Below are positions 1 to 8,082 of a stretch of 64,000 nucleotides of DNA, one piece after another. This DNA comes from Kitasatospora sp. NBC_00315. GTDB taxonomy: Bacteria; Actinomycetota; Actinomycetes; Streptomycetales; Streptomycetaceae. The translations under genes were made by a program, and so were the position numbers. The stretch lies in the NCBI RefSeq assembly GCF_041435095.1, contig NZ_CP108025.1:7192001-7256000 (forward strand). Direction: 5' to 3'. A model generated the notes under the pieces. The model saw only the letters and a list, made by a program, of their open reading frames with translations. It was not told the DNA's origin and did no database searches. The stretch's first letter is position 1. Every line of letters begins with the position of its first letter.

Positions 1-334
1 CGGTCACGACGATCTCGACCAGCACGTCGGGGTGGTAGAGCTGGGCCTGCAGGGTCGCGCGCGCGGGCGTGGCCCCGGCCGGTACCCAGACGTCCCATTC
101 CTTGTTCATGTCGGCGAAGTGGCCGATGTCGGCGAGGAAGATCTCGGCACGGAGGATCCGGGTGCGGTCGCTGCCGGCCTCCGCCAGCAGACGGTCGATG
201 GATTCCAGGACCTGCCGGGTCTGCCCCTGGGCGTCCTGCGCGGTGTCCCCGGCCACCTGGCCGGCCAGGTAGACGGTGCCGTTGTGCACCACGGCCTCGC
301 TCATGCGCTCGTTCGAGCCGAATCGCTGGATCAC
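1..334 (-). CDS. RidA/YjgF-family deaminase-like protein (3' end outside window)
   Basis: Cytosolic RidA-like proteins hydrolyse reactive enamine/imine intermediates released by PLP enzymes, or act in related small-molecule catabolism. The 111 visible residues show the family pattern: a short N-terminal strand, VYLAGQVA near residue 21-28, a helix with repeated acidic/basic residues, and PARATLQA with Arg92 at the position of the substrate-binding arginine. The last ~15-20 residues lie before the first base. The GTG at 332-334 is chosen because CAGGAGG sits 8-9 nt upstream; an internal ATG at residue 11 has no such site. Family call is firm; substrate is unknown. Confidence 0.85.
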   Translation of the reverse strand, partial: MIQRFGSNERMSEAVVHNGTVYLAGQVAGDTAQDAQGQTRQVLESIDRLLAEAGSDRTRILRAEIFLADIGHFADMNKEWDVWVPAGATPARATLQAQLYHPDVLVEIVVT

Positions 335-464
335 CGGGTGGACCTCCTGTAGATCGTCGAAGTCCGCCGATCGTAGCGGTGCCGCCCGGCGCCGGCGGTC
401 CCCGGCCGCGATGTGGACAGCCGGTCGGACCGCGTTCGAATCCGGGCTGCCGCCCGACCGGGGA

Positions 465-1046
465 TCACCACCAGTACGCCGGGTAGGCCACCGGGCGGCG
501 CAGCCGGGCGGCCAGGACGCCGGCACCGACCAGGAGCACGGCGGCCGCGAACAGGGTGCCGAGGAACCGCGCCGGCGCCGGGCCCTGGAGAACGGCGATG
601 ACGGCGGTGGCGCAGGCGGGGGAGTGCGGCGTGCGGGCGAGCATCGTGGTGCCGAGCGCCAGCCCGGCCGCCGCCGCGGCGGTCCACAGCGAGCTGCCGA
701 ACGCGGCGTGCACGGCCAGTCCCACCGCCGCGCACAGCACGTGCCCGCCGATCACGCTGCGGGGCTGTGCGAGGGGAAGCGTGGGGACGCTGTGGATGAG
801 TGCGGCACTGGCGGCCAGCGGCGGGATCAGCAGCGGCTCGTGGATGGCCGCGCCGATCGCGACCAGCAGGAGCAGGACCGAGGTCGCGGAGGCGAGGGTG
901 TGGGCTGCCGCCGCCGGGGTGGGCCGGGCCGGTGCCCGGCTGACGGTGAGCGCCCGAAGCCGGGCGGCCGGGCGCGGACGGGTCGGTGCCGGACGGGTCG
1001 GTGCCGGACGGGAGACAGCAGGAGCGGGCTGCTGGTCGATGCTCAC
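465..1046 (-). CDS. HPP-family integral membrane protein
   Basis: A 193-residue membrane protein with a proline/arginine-rich cytoplasmic N terminus (about 45 residues) followed by four hydrophobic segments. It carries PRSVIGGHVL and a HSPACATAV segment that corresponds to the HPP-x-G/A-T motif naming the family. Some HPP proteins have been linked to nitrite transport in plastids and cyanobacteria; the role in actinomycetes is not established. The GTG at 1046 is preferred over the GTG at 1052 because AGAAGAG lies 5 nt before it. The gene stands alone, with a palindromic region upstream. Confidence 0.75.
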   Translation of the reverse strand: MSIDQQPAPAVSRPAPTRPAPTRPRPAARLRALTVSRAPARPTPAAAAHTLASATSVLLLLVAIGAAIHEPLLIPPLAASAALIHSVPTLPLAQPRSVIGGHVLCAAVGLAVHAAFGSSLWTAAAAAGLALGTTMLARTPHSPACATAVIAVLQGPAPARFLGTLFAAAVLLVGAGVLAARLRRPVAYPAYWW

Positions 1047-1388
1047 GATCACTCTTCTGGCCGTCGCCCAGGGGGCACGGCAGGCAGGTACGGGCGGCGG
1101 GCGGGGATCTTCACCGGACGCACGGAGCGGGTCACGCAGGTACGGCCGTACACGGTGCGTCCGATCGGGACCACCGTGGTCCGAAGATCACCCTAACCCC
1201 GGCGCGCCCACCGGTGGGACTGGCACTTCTTCCGAGAACACCGCCCTGAACTGGGACGATGGTCCAATTCCGAACCTCGGCGGTGTGGGAGACATCACGG
1301 TGCGGCCGGCTGTGACGGGCCGGCTCGCTCGGGCTCGGGGCAGCCACCGGGTGGGCGCCCCGGCGGCCTGGCAGCCAGGCCGGCCCCG
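1047..1388. promoter_or_regulatory. Non-coding stretch with palindromes upstream of the HPP gene
   Basis: No convincing gene in this ~340 nt. It contains a 12-bp palindrome GTACGGCCGTAC (1140-1151) and a 9-bp inverted repeat CGGACGCAC (1115-1123) / GTGCGTCCG (1155-1163). These lie 70-115 nt upstream of the HPP start and could be a regulator site; no regulator gene is adjacent. Confidence 0.35.
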
Positions 1389-1652
1389 GTGTTCGACTCC
1401 TTCTCCTTCACCGCCAACGGCACCGGCGGGGGCACCGGTGGCAACACCGTCGTCGGCACAGCCGTCCAGCTCTACGACTGCAACGGCAGCGTCGCGCAGA
1501 AGTGGCAGCACACCGGGAACACCTTCGTGAACCCGAACTCCGGCAAGTGCCTGGACGCCGCCGGGCAGGGCACCGCCGACGGCACCCGGCTCCAGATCTG
1601 GGACTGCTACGGCAGCGGCACCCAGCCCAACCAGGTGTGGTCCCTGCACTGA
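1389..1652 (+). pseudogene. C-terminal remnant of a ricin-type beta-trefoil (CBM13) lectin
   Basis: The 87 codons encode the end of a carbohydrate-binding ricin-B lectin repeat: VQLYDCNG, AQKWQ, GKCLDAAGQG, LQIWDCYG and the terminal QVWSLH, i.e. the QxW repeats typical of these modules in secreted Streptomyces glycosidases. No signal peptide, catalytic domain or plausible ribosome site precedes it, and the frame is blocked by a stop at 1194-1196. It is best read as the tail of a lost secreted enzyme. The first ~15 residues do not match the family and are probably not native. Confidence 0.7.
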
Positions 1653-1815
1653 CCCGGGCGGCCCCCGCGCCGATCCGGGAGCGAGGCCGCCCGCCCCGCG
1701 CTTCACATGGTGACGGACCGGGCGTCGACCCGGCCGTGATCAGGTGCGGGGTCGTCTCCGGTGGGCGCCGCTTCGCGAAGGGCGGCCTCACCGCGGGAAC
1801 CGAGAAGCGGGAGGG

Positions 1816-2575
1816 TCACTTCACCGCGGGGATGAAGTAGACGTTGTCCCGCGTCACGATGCTGGTGAGGGCCTGCCCGAACAGGGTGCTCGGCTCGATG
1901 CCGTCGGTGAGGATGTCCGTGTTCAGGAGCACTACGAGGGTCGCGCCCGTCTCTGGCATGTAGATCGTCAGGCTCTCGTAGCCGGGCAGCGAGCCGTTGT
2001 GGCCCACCCAGCCCTGGACGTCGAACAGGCCGAGGCCGTAGCCCGCGCCCGGGAGGCCGGTGTCCAGGAAGTCGGTGCGCTGGGCCTGCGTCCCGGGCGC
2101 GGCGACGTTGGGGTGCTTGTACCCGTACGCGAGCAGCTCCTGCGGCGTGGAGGGCCTGGTGGGGTCCGACTCCAGAGCCGTGACGAAGCCCGGGTCCGAG
2201 GAGTACGGGAACAGGCCGCTGCGCATCTCGGCGAGGTCGCGCACGGTGATCCGGTCACCGTGCGGGACGCCGCTGACATGGGCGGAGACGGGGTCGTCCA
2301 GCCCGATCAGGCCGTCGTCGACCAGTTCGAGCACCACGGTGGCGGTGAAGGTCTTCGTCTCGCTGCCGATCCGCATGTAGAGGTCGTCCGTCATCGGGGC
2401 GCCGGTCCTCTTGTCGGCGACGCCGAACGAGCGGACGTAGTGGCCCTGCCCGGGTAGCCACACCCCGACCGTCACCCCCGGAACTGGTGAGATCGTCTGC
2501 GGCGAACGCCCGTGACGCCGCGTCGGCGAGCTGTACGGGTGACGCGGCGTCGGAGTGCTCCGGCGGCCCGTTCAC
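1816..2575 (-). pseudogene. Decayed serine hydrolase / DD-peptidase-like (beta-lactamase class C fold)
   Basis: The readable frame (1816-2475) shows PGVTVGVWLPG, the nucleophile motif GSETKTF (SxxK), GLIGLDDPV and the late HNGSLPGYESL motif, all typical of R61-type penicillin-recognising enzymes that Streptomyces secretes. Two lesions are visible. First, the segment that should hold the catalytic YxN motif is missing: KHPNVAAPGT runs directly into QAQRTDF, implying an in-frame deletion of roughly 100 residues. Second, the N-terminal part continues in a different frame upstream of about 2480, implying a frameshift, and no signal peptide is left. Unlikely to be active. Confidence 0.72.
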
Positions 2576-2659
2576 GCCGGTCGACGCCCGCCGCTCCCGC
2601 CCGGCCGGGCGCGGCGGGCAGGGCGGAGGGCGCGGAGAATCACCCGTGCGGAGGGGGAG

Positions 2660-3592
2660 TCAGCTGCGGGCACGCTGGGTGACCGCGATGCAGCCGAGGA
2701 CCACCAGGGCGGTGACGGGAGCGAGGGGGGAGAGCCGTTCCCCGACCAGCAGCACCGACCACACCAGGGTGATCAGCGGCTGGGCGAGCTGGATCTGGCT
2801 GGCCCTGGGCACCCCGATGGCGGCCATGCCCCGGTACCAGAGCACGAACCCGCCGAACTGGGACACCGCGGCGACGTACGCCGTGCCGACGATCGCCCGG
2901 GCGCTGGGATGCATCGGCTCCGCGGCCAGCGCGAGGGCCGTGACCAGGGCGGACACCGGCAGGGCGGCGACCACGCCCCAGGCGATGACCTGCCAGCCCG
3001 GCAGGTGGGAGGCGAGCCGGCCACCCTGGGCGTAGCCGGCGGCGCACACCAGCAGCGCGCCGAAGAGGTACCCGTCGGCGAGGGTCGGCAGGCCGTGGTT
3101 CTGCTGGAGCGTGAAGGCGGCCACGGCCCCGGCGCCCACGCCGGCGGCCGTCCAGAACGCGCGCGACGGACGGCGGCCGGTCAAGGCGGCCGAGACGGCG
3201 GCGGTGGCCAGCGGCAACATGCCGATGACCACCGCCGAGTGCGCCGTGCTGGATGTCCGCAGGGCGAGCGTGGTCAGCAGCGGGAACCCGAGGACGCAGC
3301 CGCCGGCCACCGTGAGCAGACCCGGCCAGTGCCGGCGCGCGGGCACCGGCACCCGGGCGCCGAGCAGGCAGGCCCCGGCCAGCAGCCCCGCCAGCAGGCC
3401 CCGCAGACCGCTGGCCGTCCACGGGCCGAAGCCTTCGAGGGCCCACGCGGTGGCCGGGAAACTGGCCGAGAAGGCCAGCACGCCGAGGGCGGCCCGCAGG
3501 GTGCCGCCACGGCCGTCGGCACCGCCCTGGGCACCGGCCCCGCCGTCGACCGCTATCGCCGAGATCCGAGTACTGCTACCTTGTATCGTCAT
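2660..3592 (-). CDS. EamA-family (DMT superfamily) transporter
   Basis: A 310-residue polytopic membrane protein with about ten hydrophobic helices arranged as two EamA repeats, the usual length for drug/metabolite exporters (RhtA/YdcZ-like). A 30-residue soluble N terminus precedes the first helix (LGVLAFSASFPATAWAL). It is divergent from a MocR regulator; the two ATG codons overlap (3590-3592 and 3591-3593), so the mRNA is probably leaderless or nearly so. The exporter is therefore likely controlled by the adjacent MocR protein, perhaps in response to an amino acid or amine. The substrate cannot be read from sequence. Confidence 0.85.
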   Translation of the reverse strand: MTIQGSSTRISAIAVDGGAGAQGGADGRGGTLRAALGVLAFSASFPATAWALEGFGPWTASGLRGLLAGLLAGACLLGARVPVPARRHWPGLLTVAGGCVLGFPLLTTLALRTSSTAHSAVVIGMLPLATAAVSAALTGRRPSRAFWTAAGVGAGAVAAFTLQQNHGLPTLADGYLFGALLVCAAGYAQGGRLASHLPGWQVIAWGVVAALPVSALVTALALAAEPMHPSARAIVGTAYVAAVSQFGGFVLWYRGMAAIGVPRASQIQLAQPLITLVWSVLLVGERLSPLAPVTALVVLGCIAVTQRARS

Positions 3593-3608
3593 GAATGACG
3601 GTAGCAGT
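3572..3608. promoter_or_regulatory. Palindromic operator spanning both divergent start codons (EamA/MocR)
   Basis: Perfect 9-bp inverted repeat ACTGCTACC (3572-3580) / GGTAGCAGT (3600-3608), 19-nt spacer, with a second small palindrome CGTCATGAATGACG inside (3587-3600). The spacer contains both start codons. MocR regulators usually bind repeats between themselves and a divergent target, so this is the obvious candidate site for autoregulation and exporter control. Confidence 0.65.
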
Positions 3609-5081
3609 GTCGCTGTCCTGGCCGCCAGCTTGCGGAACGAGCTGAGCCGCTACCAGGAAGGGGAGAAACTCCCCTCCAGCAGGGTGCTGGTGGCGCGCCA
3701 CCAGGTCAGTCCGGTGACGCTCTCCCGGGCGATCGCCACCCTGGCCGCCGAAGGGCTCGTGGTCTCCCGGCCCGGCGCGGGCGTCTTCAGGGCTGCCGCC
3801 GGCCGCGTCACCGGCACCGTGGGCGACGTCTCCTGGCAGGAGGTGGCGCTGAGCGCGGATCCGCCGCTCGGCGCCGTCGCCGCGGGCGCCGCCGGCGTCC
3901 TCGCGACCCTCACCACCCCGCCGCCCGAGGTCGTCGACCTGAACGGCGGCTACCTGAACGCGGTGCTCCAGCCGGAGCGGGCGCTGGCCGCCGCCCTCGC
4001 CAGAGCCGGCCGCCGACCCGGCACCTGGTCCCGCCCTCCGGTGGAGGGTCTGCCCGAGCTGCGGGACTGGTTCGCCCGCGACATCGGCGGCCCGGGCGGC
4101 TCCCTCAACGCCTCGGACGTCCTGATCACCGCCGGAGGTCAGAGCGCGCTCACCACCGCGCTGCGATCCCTGGCGGCTCCCGGCGCCCCGGTCCTGGTCG
4201 AATCGCCCACCTACCCCGGCATGCTCGCGGTCGCCCGGGCCGCCGGACTGCGGCCCGTCCCGGTTCCGGTCGACGCCGACGGCGTGCGCACCGACCTGCT
4301 GGCCGAGGCCTTCCGGGCCACCCGGGCCCGGGTGTTCGTCTGCCAGCCGCTGTTCCAGAACCCCACCGGAACCGTCCTCTCCCCGCAGCGCCGCACCGAG
4401 GTGCTCCGGATCGCGCGGGCGGCGGGCGCCTTCGTCGTCGAGGACGACTTCGCGCGCCGCCTGGTGCACGCCGACTCGCCGCCGCTACCGCTGCCCCTGG
4501 CCGCCGACGACCCGGACGGCGTGGTCGTCCACGTGCGCTCGCTGACCAAGGCGGCCTCGCCCAGCCTGCGGATCGCGGCCCTGTCCGCCCGGGGCCCCGT
4601 CCTGGAGCGGCTTCGCGCGACCCAGGTCGTCGACAGCTTCTTCGTCCCCCGCCCGCTGCAGGAGACCACCCTCGAACTGGTCGGCTCCCCCGCCTGGGCC
4701 GCTCACCTGCGGGCGCTCGCGGGCGCGCTGCGCGAGCGCCGGACCGCCCTGCTCACCGCGATGGGCCGCGAACTGCCCACGCTCCTCCCGCACCGGCCGC
4801 CACTCGGCGGGTACCACCTGTGGCTGCGGCTGCCCGATGGCAGCGACGAGCGCGCCGTCACCGCCGGCGCGCTGCGCCGCGGCGTCGCTGTCACCGCCGG
4901 CGGCCCTTACTTCACCGCCGAGGCTCCGGCGCCGTACCTGCGGCTGAGCTACGTGAGCACCCCCGGGACCGCGCAGCTGGAGGAGGGCGTCCACCGGCTC
5001 CGCCGGGCCCTCGCCGAGAACGCCGCGCTCCCGGCGGATCGGACGTCCGTCGGTGCGCGGGAGCCGGTGGCCCGGCCGTAA
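3591..5081 (+). CDS. MocR-type PLP-dependent transcriptional regulator (GntR-aminotransferase fusion)
   Basis: 496 residues. Residues ~5-70 form a GntR winged helix (KLPSSRVLVARHQVSPVTLSRAIATL, split here only for description), followed by a fold-type I aminotransferase domain with NGGYLN, QNPTGTVLS, DDF and the PLP lysine Lys320 in SLTKAASP. Such proteins sense PLP or an aldimine with an amino compound and control a neighbouring gene. The ATG at 3591 is chosen because it aligns with the start of the winged helix; a longer upstream open frame would run through the divergent exporter. Neighbour: EamA exporter, probable target. Confidence 0.88.
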   Translation: MNDGSSVAVLAASLRNELSRYQEGEKLPSSRVLVARHQVSPVTLSRAIATLAAEGLVVSRPGAGVFRAAAGRVTGTVGDVSWQEVALSADPPLGAVAAGAAGVLATLTTPPPEVVDLNGGYLNAVLQPERALAAALARAGRRPGTWSRPPVEGLPELRDWFARDIGGPGGSLNASDVLITAGGQSALTTALRSLAAPGAPVLVESPTYPGMLAVARAAGLRPVPVPVDADGVRTDLLAEAFRATRARVFVCQPLFQNPTGTVLSPQRRTEVLRIARAAGAFVVEDDFARRLVHADSPPLPLPLAADDPDGVVVHVRSLTKAASPSLRIAALSARGPVLERLRATQVVDSFFVPRPLQETTLELVGSPAWAAHLRALAGALRERRTALLTAMGRELPTLLPHRPPLGGYHLWLRLPDGSDERAVTAGALRRGVAVTAGGPYFTAEAPAPYLRLSYVSTPGTAQLEEGVHRLRRALAENAALPADRTSVGAREPVARP

Positions 5082-5121
5082 GTCGGGCCCTCGCGAGCCG
5101 GCGGCCGTCCGATCCGCCGGG
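5030..5121. terminator. Long-armed inverted repeat between convergent MocR and UDG-ART genes
   Basis: Perfect 16-bp arms (5030-5045 and 5106-5121), the left arm lying within the last codons of the MocR gene. The loop is about 60 nt. Position between two convergent genes suggests a shared terminator or RNA structure; there is no T-tract. Confidence 0.45.
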
Positions 5122-5138
5122 CGGGGCCGGGCGCTCGG

Positions 5139-6755
5139 TCAGGACACCAGGATCTGCTCCGCCAGTTCGCTCAGCGTCACCGTGCACAGACCGCCGCGTT
5201 CGGCCGTCACCTTCGTCACCTCGAGCTGCGTGCCGGGCAGGAGGATGAACTCCTCCTCGCCGGTGAACGCGGAGAAGCGCTGGATGCCCGTGGCGCGCAG
5301 GGGACGCACCTCGAAGAGCGTCCGCCTGCCGCGGCCGCCGAGGAACGCCCGCGCCACGGCGAGCTTGGACGTGCAGGAGGAGACGCCCCACCAGGTCACC
5401 GTCCGTCCGAGCCGGTACTGCTCCCGCAGGTCCAGCGGCACTCCGCGCCACAGCGGCTCCACGCGCGTGGGAAGGTGCGAGACGGCCGAGAACAGCAGCC
5501 GCAGATAGGGGAGGTACGGCACGATCCTCGTCCGGTCCGGGGAGCGCAGGACGGCGTTGATCTCCCGGTAGAACGCGGATTCGCAGGTGTAGAGGTAGAG
5601 GGCGGCGATCGCGTCGGCGGACAGGCCGGCGTCCGCCTCGTCGGCCCGCCGCTTGCCGAACTCGTGCGACAGCGTCACGTGCCGGTCCAGACCGGAGAGC
5701 AACCCGGCCACCGGCCCCACCGCGTCGCGGAAGTCCATCAGCGGGGTCTCGAACACTCCGGTGATCGCCGGCAGGACGAGGCCCTCGTCCTTCACGCCCG
5801 CGAGGCGTTCGAGGTAGAGCTGGTGCAGCTCCATGGTGGAGGCGATGAACGCGCCCATGCGCTCGGCGACGCCGGCGTCCGCTGCGGCGCCCTGCGCGGC
5901 CCGCGTGTCCCAGCCCCTGCTCGGAAGCCAGTCGATCGGATCGGCGCCGAACGAGGCGAGCGCCGCGTTCACCGTCCCGAAGTGGTCGCCGTCGCAGAAG
6001 ATGTCCCCCTGCGCCGCGGGGTTGGCGTGGTCGATGTGGCGGACCTCGACGTCGGGAAACTTCTTCTGGAGCCGCAGGACCACCGTCTTGAGGCTGCGCG
6101 CGTGCGCCCCCCACCACGCGAACACCACCCCGCGGTCCTCCTCGTCGGCGTTCTGCTTGGCCCGGAGGATCTCCTCGACGATCCGCTCGGCCACCGGTCG
6201 CCAGAACGCGGTGTGCCGGTCCGGCCCGGACGCGCCGTCGCTCCCGGCGGTGAGCGCCGCGTTCAGCAGCAGCACGCCCTGGGTGAGCATGGCCTGGAAC
6301 CACTCCGGCGGCTGGACGGTGTCCTGCTCGCGCAACAGCGCGCGTACGTCGGCGATCGGCGTCCGCCGGGGAATGCCGTACTTCCACATCGCCGCCGCCT
6401 TGATGAGGCAGCGGATGCTGACGACCCGGCCGAACCGGCTGTCCTCCCAGCCGTGGAAGGTGTTGTCGAACATCGCGATGCCGGTGGCGCTCTCCGGCCG
6501 GGGGTAGGGGTTCTGGCCGAAGACGACGACCTTCCACCGGTGCGGCGCATGGGGCTTGAGCGCCTGGAAGGTCAGCTCGCGGACGGGGACCACCTCCGCG
6601 CCGCGGCCCGGTCCGATGAAGGCGGCCGCGTCGGGCTGTGCCTCGATGACGGGCTTCAGCAGCGGGAGCCACGGCTCACCGCCGCCCTCGAAGAGTTCCG
6701 CGAGGGCCAGCGGGTCGTTCGGATCGGGCGTGGCGGGGGAGTTGGCGTCGCTCAT
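5139..6755 (-). CDS. Uracil-DNA-glycosylase-like / ADP-ribosyltransferase fusion protein
   Basis: 538 residues in two parts. The N-terminal ~270 residues resemble family-1 uracil-DNA glycosylases: VVVFGQNPYP (G80-P85, cf. GQDPYH), GVLLLNAAL (160-168) and HANPAAQG (243-250, cf. HPSPLS). The catalytic Asp is Asn82, as in MUG/TDG-type enzymes, so base excision may be weak or lost. The C-terminal ~230 residues look like an R-S-E ADP-ribosyltransferase: LYLYTCESAFYREIN (387-400), LWRG with Arg437, VTWWGVSSCTS (453-463) and the EEE at 500-502 supplying the ExE glutamates, then LLPGTQLEV. No signal peptide. GGAG lies 9 nt before the ATG. A macrodomain gene is divergent 275 nt away. Inference: an intracellular enzyme that ADP-ribosylates DNA or a DNA-bound target, with the UDG fold as targeting module. 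Confidence 0.82.
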   Translation of the reverse strand: MSDANSPATPDPNDPLALAELFEGGGEPWLPLLKPVIEAQPDAAAFIGPGRGAEVVPVRELTFQALKPHAPHRWKVVVFGQNPYPRPESATGIAMFDNTFHGWEDSRFGRVVSIRCLIKAAAMWKYGIPRRTPIADVRALLREQDTVQPPEWFQAMLTQGVLLLNAALTAGSDGASGPDRHTAFWRPVAERIVEEILRAKQNADEEDRGVVFAWWGAHARSLKTVVLRLQKKFPDVEVRHIDHANPAAQGDIFCDGDHFGTVNAALASFGADPIDWLPSRGWDTRAAQGAAADAGVAERMGAFIASTMELHQLYLERLAGVKDEGLVLPAITGVFETPLMDFRDAVGPVAGLLSGLDRHVTLSHEFGKRRADEADAGLSADAIAALYLYTCESAFYREINAVLRSPDRTRIVPYLPYLRLLFSAVSHLPTRVEPLWRGVPLDLREQYRLGRTVTWWGVSSCTSKLAVARAFLGGRGRRTLFEVRPLRATGIQRFSAFTGEEEFILLPGTQLEVTKVTAERGGLCTVTLSELAEQILVS

Positions 6756-6867
6756 GGTGGAGGTCTCCGCGTCGTCGAACCGTGCAGATGGAGGGACGGT
6801 CGGCCGGGTGCTCGGTGGCCGTCGTCAGTCACAGGGATACCGGCCGGGTGTGACAACCGACGGACGG

Positions 6868-6892
6868 CGGTGGGGTCGGCGCCGCCCCACCG
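6868..6892. promoter_or_regulatory. Inverted repeat in the UDG-ART / macrodomain divergent promoter region
   Basis: CGGTGGGG (6868-6875) / CCCCACCG (6885-6892), 9-nt spacer, inside the 275-nt gap between the two divergent genes. Possible operator or leader hairpin that would co-regulate the pair; GC-rich background makes this tentative. Confidence 0.3.
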
Positions 6893-7030
6893 GTGCGTTC
6901 GGGCACCTCGGGTCGCTGACCGGGGGTCAGGAGCGCCGTCCCGGACGGGCCCGGGACGGCGGTCGCGTTGTCGGTGGGGCGCGCTAGCGTCGTGATCGAC
7001 AAGGGGACAGTTTCTCGATCGGAGTGGACC

Positions 7031-7708
7031 GTGACCGAAGACCGCGTGAAGTCGCCGCTCAGGGTGGTACTGACCGACACCGACGTGACGGTGGTCCGGG
7101 CCTGGCGGGCGGCGTTCGCCGACACCCCCGGGATCGAGATCCGCCAGGGCTCGATTCTCGACGAGCGGGTCGACGCCTGGGTCAGTCCGACCAACTCCCG
7201 TGGCCGGATGGACGGCGGGCTCGACGCGGTCGTCAAGCGGCACCTCGGAGCGGGCATCCAGCTGCGCGTGCAGCGGGCGATCCGGGACGGGTTCGGCGGG
7301 CGGCTCCCGGTGGGAAGCGCCGTGTGCGTGCCGTCCGGCGCGGTCAACCCGAGATTCCTGATCTCGGCGCCGACCATGGAGCAGTCCTCACAGAACGTCA
7401 GCGAGACCCTGAACGTGGCACTGGCCTGCGCCGCCGCGTTCCAGGCGGTCCACCGGCAGAACGAGGCGGCGCCGGGAAGCATCGGATCGGTGGCACTGGT
7501 CGGTATGGGCGCCCGGATCGGCCGGGTGCCGGCGCGGGTCTGCGCCAACCTGATGTGGACGGGGTACACCCTGTTCGGGGATCACACCTTCGAGGACTAC
7601 GACGAGCTGCGCGGCACGATCATCGCGCAGCTCGACGACATCGAGAAGGCGCCCGACACGGAGCGGGTGCGGATCGCGCCGCCCGTGCGCGGGGGCGCCC
7701 GGCGCTGA
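7031..7708 (+). CDS. Macrodomain protein (ADP-ribose-binding / ADP-ribosyl hydrolase-like)
   Basis: 225 residues. The macrodomain core is visible: RQGSILDERVDAWVSPTN, then SRGRMDGGLDAVV (cf. the NxxGxxGGGVDxA ligand loop, residues 55-68), LPVGSAVCVPSG and a late glycine loop LVGMGARIG. Macrodomains bind ADP-ribose and many remove it from protein or DNA. It is divergent from the UDG-ART fusion, the same logic as DarT/DarG, where the macrodomain partner reverses a toxic ADP-ribosylation. The GTG at 7031 is chosen for the GGAG six nt upstream; a longer frame starts at 6968 without a ribosome site. Role as antitoxin is inference from pairing. Confidence 0.8.
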   Translation: MTEDRVKSPLRVVLTDTDVTVVRAWRAAFADTPGIEIRQGSILDERVDAWVSPTNSRGRMDGGLDAVVKRHLGAGIQLRVQRAIRDGFGGRLPVGSAVCVPSGAVNPRFLISAPTMEQSSQNVSETLNVALACAAAFQAVHRQNEAAPGSIGSVALVGMGARIGRVPARVCANLMWTGYTLFGDHTFEDYDELRGTIIAQLDDIEKAPDTERVRIAPPVRGGARR

Positions 7709-7777
7709 GCGGCGCTGACCGGGGCGGACCGATCCGTGCCGGTCCGTGCCGCGACGTGGCCGGGAACACATTGACGA

Positions 7778-7796
7778 TGAAGTAAGCCTTGCCTAA
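7778..7796 (-). promoter_or_regulatory. DtxR/IdeR/DmdR-type iron box
   Basis: Minus-strand TTAGGCAAGGCTTACTTCA matches 14 of 19 positions of the DmdR1/IdeR consensus as remembered (TTAGGTTAGGCTAACCTAA). It ends 10 nt before the ATG at 7807, so an iron-loaded repressor there would block the DUF6400 gene and the coupled gene behind it. Confidence 0.6.
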
Positions 7797-7806
7797 CCAT
7801 GGCGGC

Positions 7807-8082
7807 ATGTTCTCGCACAGTTCCCCCTCGGACGGCCGCCCGCCCGAGCTCACAGCCTTCGACCTCGACCTGACCGTCGAGGAGATCCGCCGTCGCACCG
7901 AGGTCATGGCCGCGCTCGGGCCCGAGTGGGATCCGGTGGAGGTGCTCCGGGGCGAGGAGGCGGCCTACGCGCTGCTGTACTCCGGTCTCGACGCCGAGCA
8001 GCAGCGGATGTACGAGGAGCTGGTGGCCGCCGGTGTGCTGCCCGCCGCGCCGGGAGCCGGGCCGGGCCATGCTGCCCATTGA
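7807..8082 (+). CDS. Small DUF6400-like protein, probably iron-regulated
   Basis: 91 residues with the conserved pattern FDLDLTVEEIRRRTEV, LGPEWDPVEVL, EEAAYALLYSGLDAEQQRMY and ELVAAGVLP shared by a family of short actinobacterial proteins that I recognise as DUF6400. It is acidic and helical with no signal or membrane segment. Function unknown. The ATG at 7807 is favoured over the TTG at 7789, which lies inside the iron box. It overlaps the next gene by 14 nt, so the two are probably translationally coupled and jointly iron-controlled. Confidence 0.7.
   Translation: MFSHSSPSDGRPPELTAFDLDLTVEEIRRRTEVMAALGPEWDPVEVLRGEEAAYALLYSGLDAEQQRMYEELVAAGVLPAAPGAGPGHAAH

Noticed and set aside
3111..3590. 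N-terminal extension of the MocR frame (about 160 codons upstream of 3591)
   Set aside because: It runs antisense through the EamA gene, is Pro/Ala/Arg-rich, and the winged helix starts right at the ATG at 3591.
2555..3598. Long plus-strand frame opposite the EamA gene
   Set aside because: Typical high-GC antisense shadow: Gly/Arg/Asp-rich, no domains; the minus strand has clear membrane helices.
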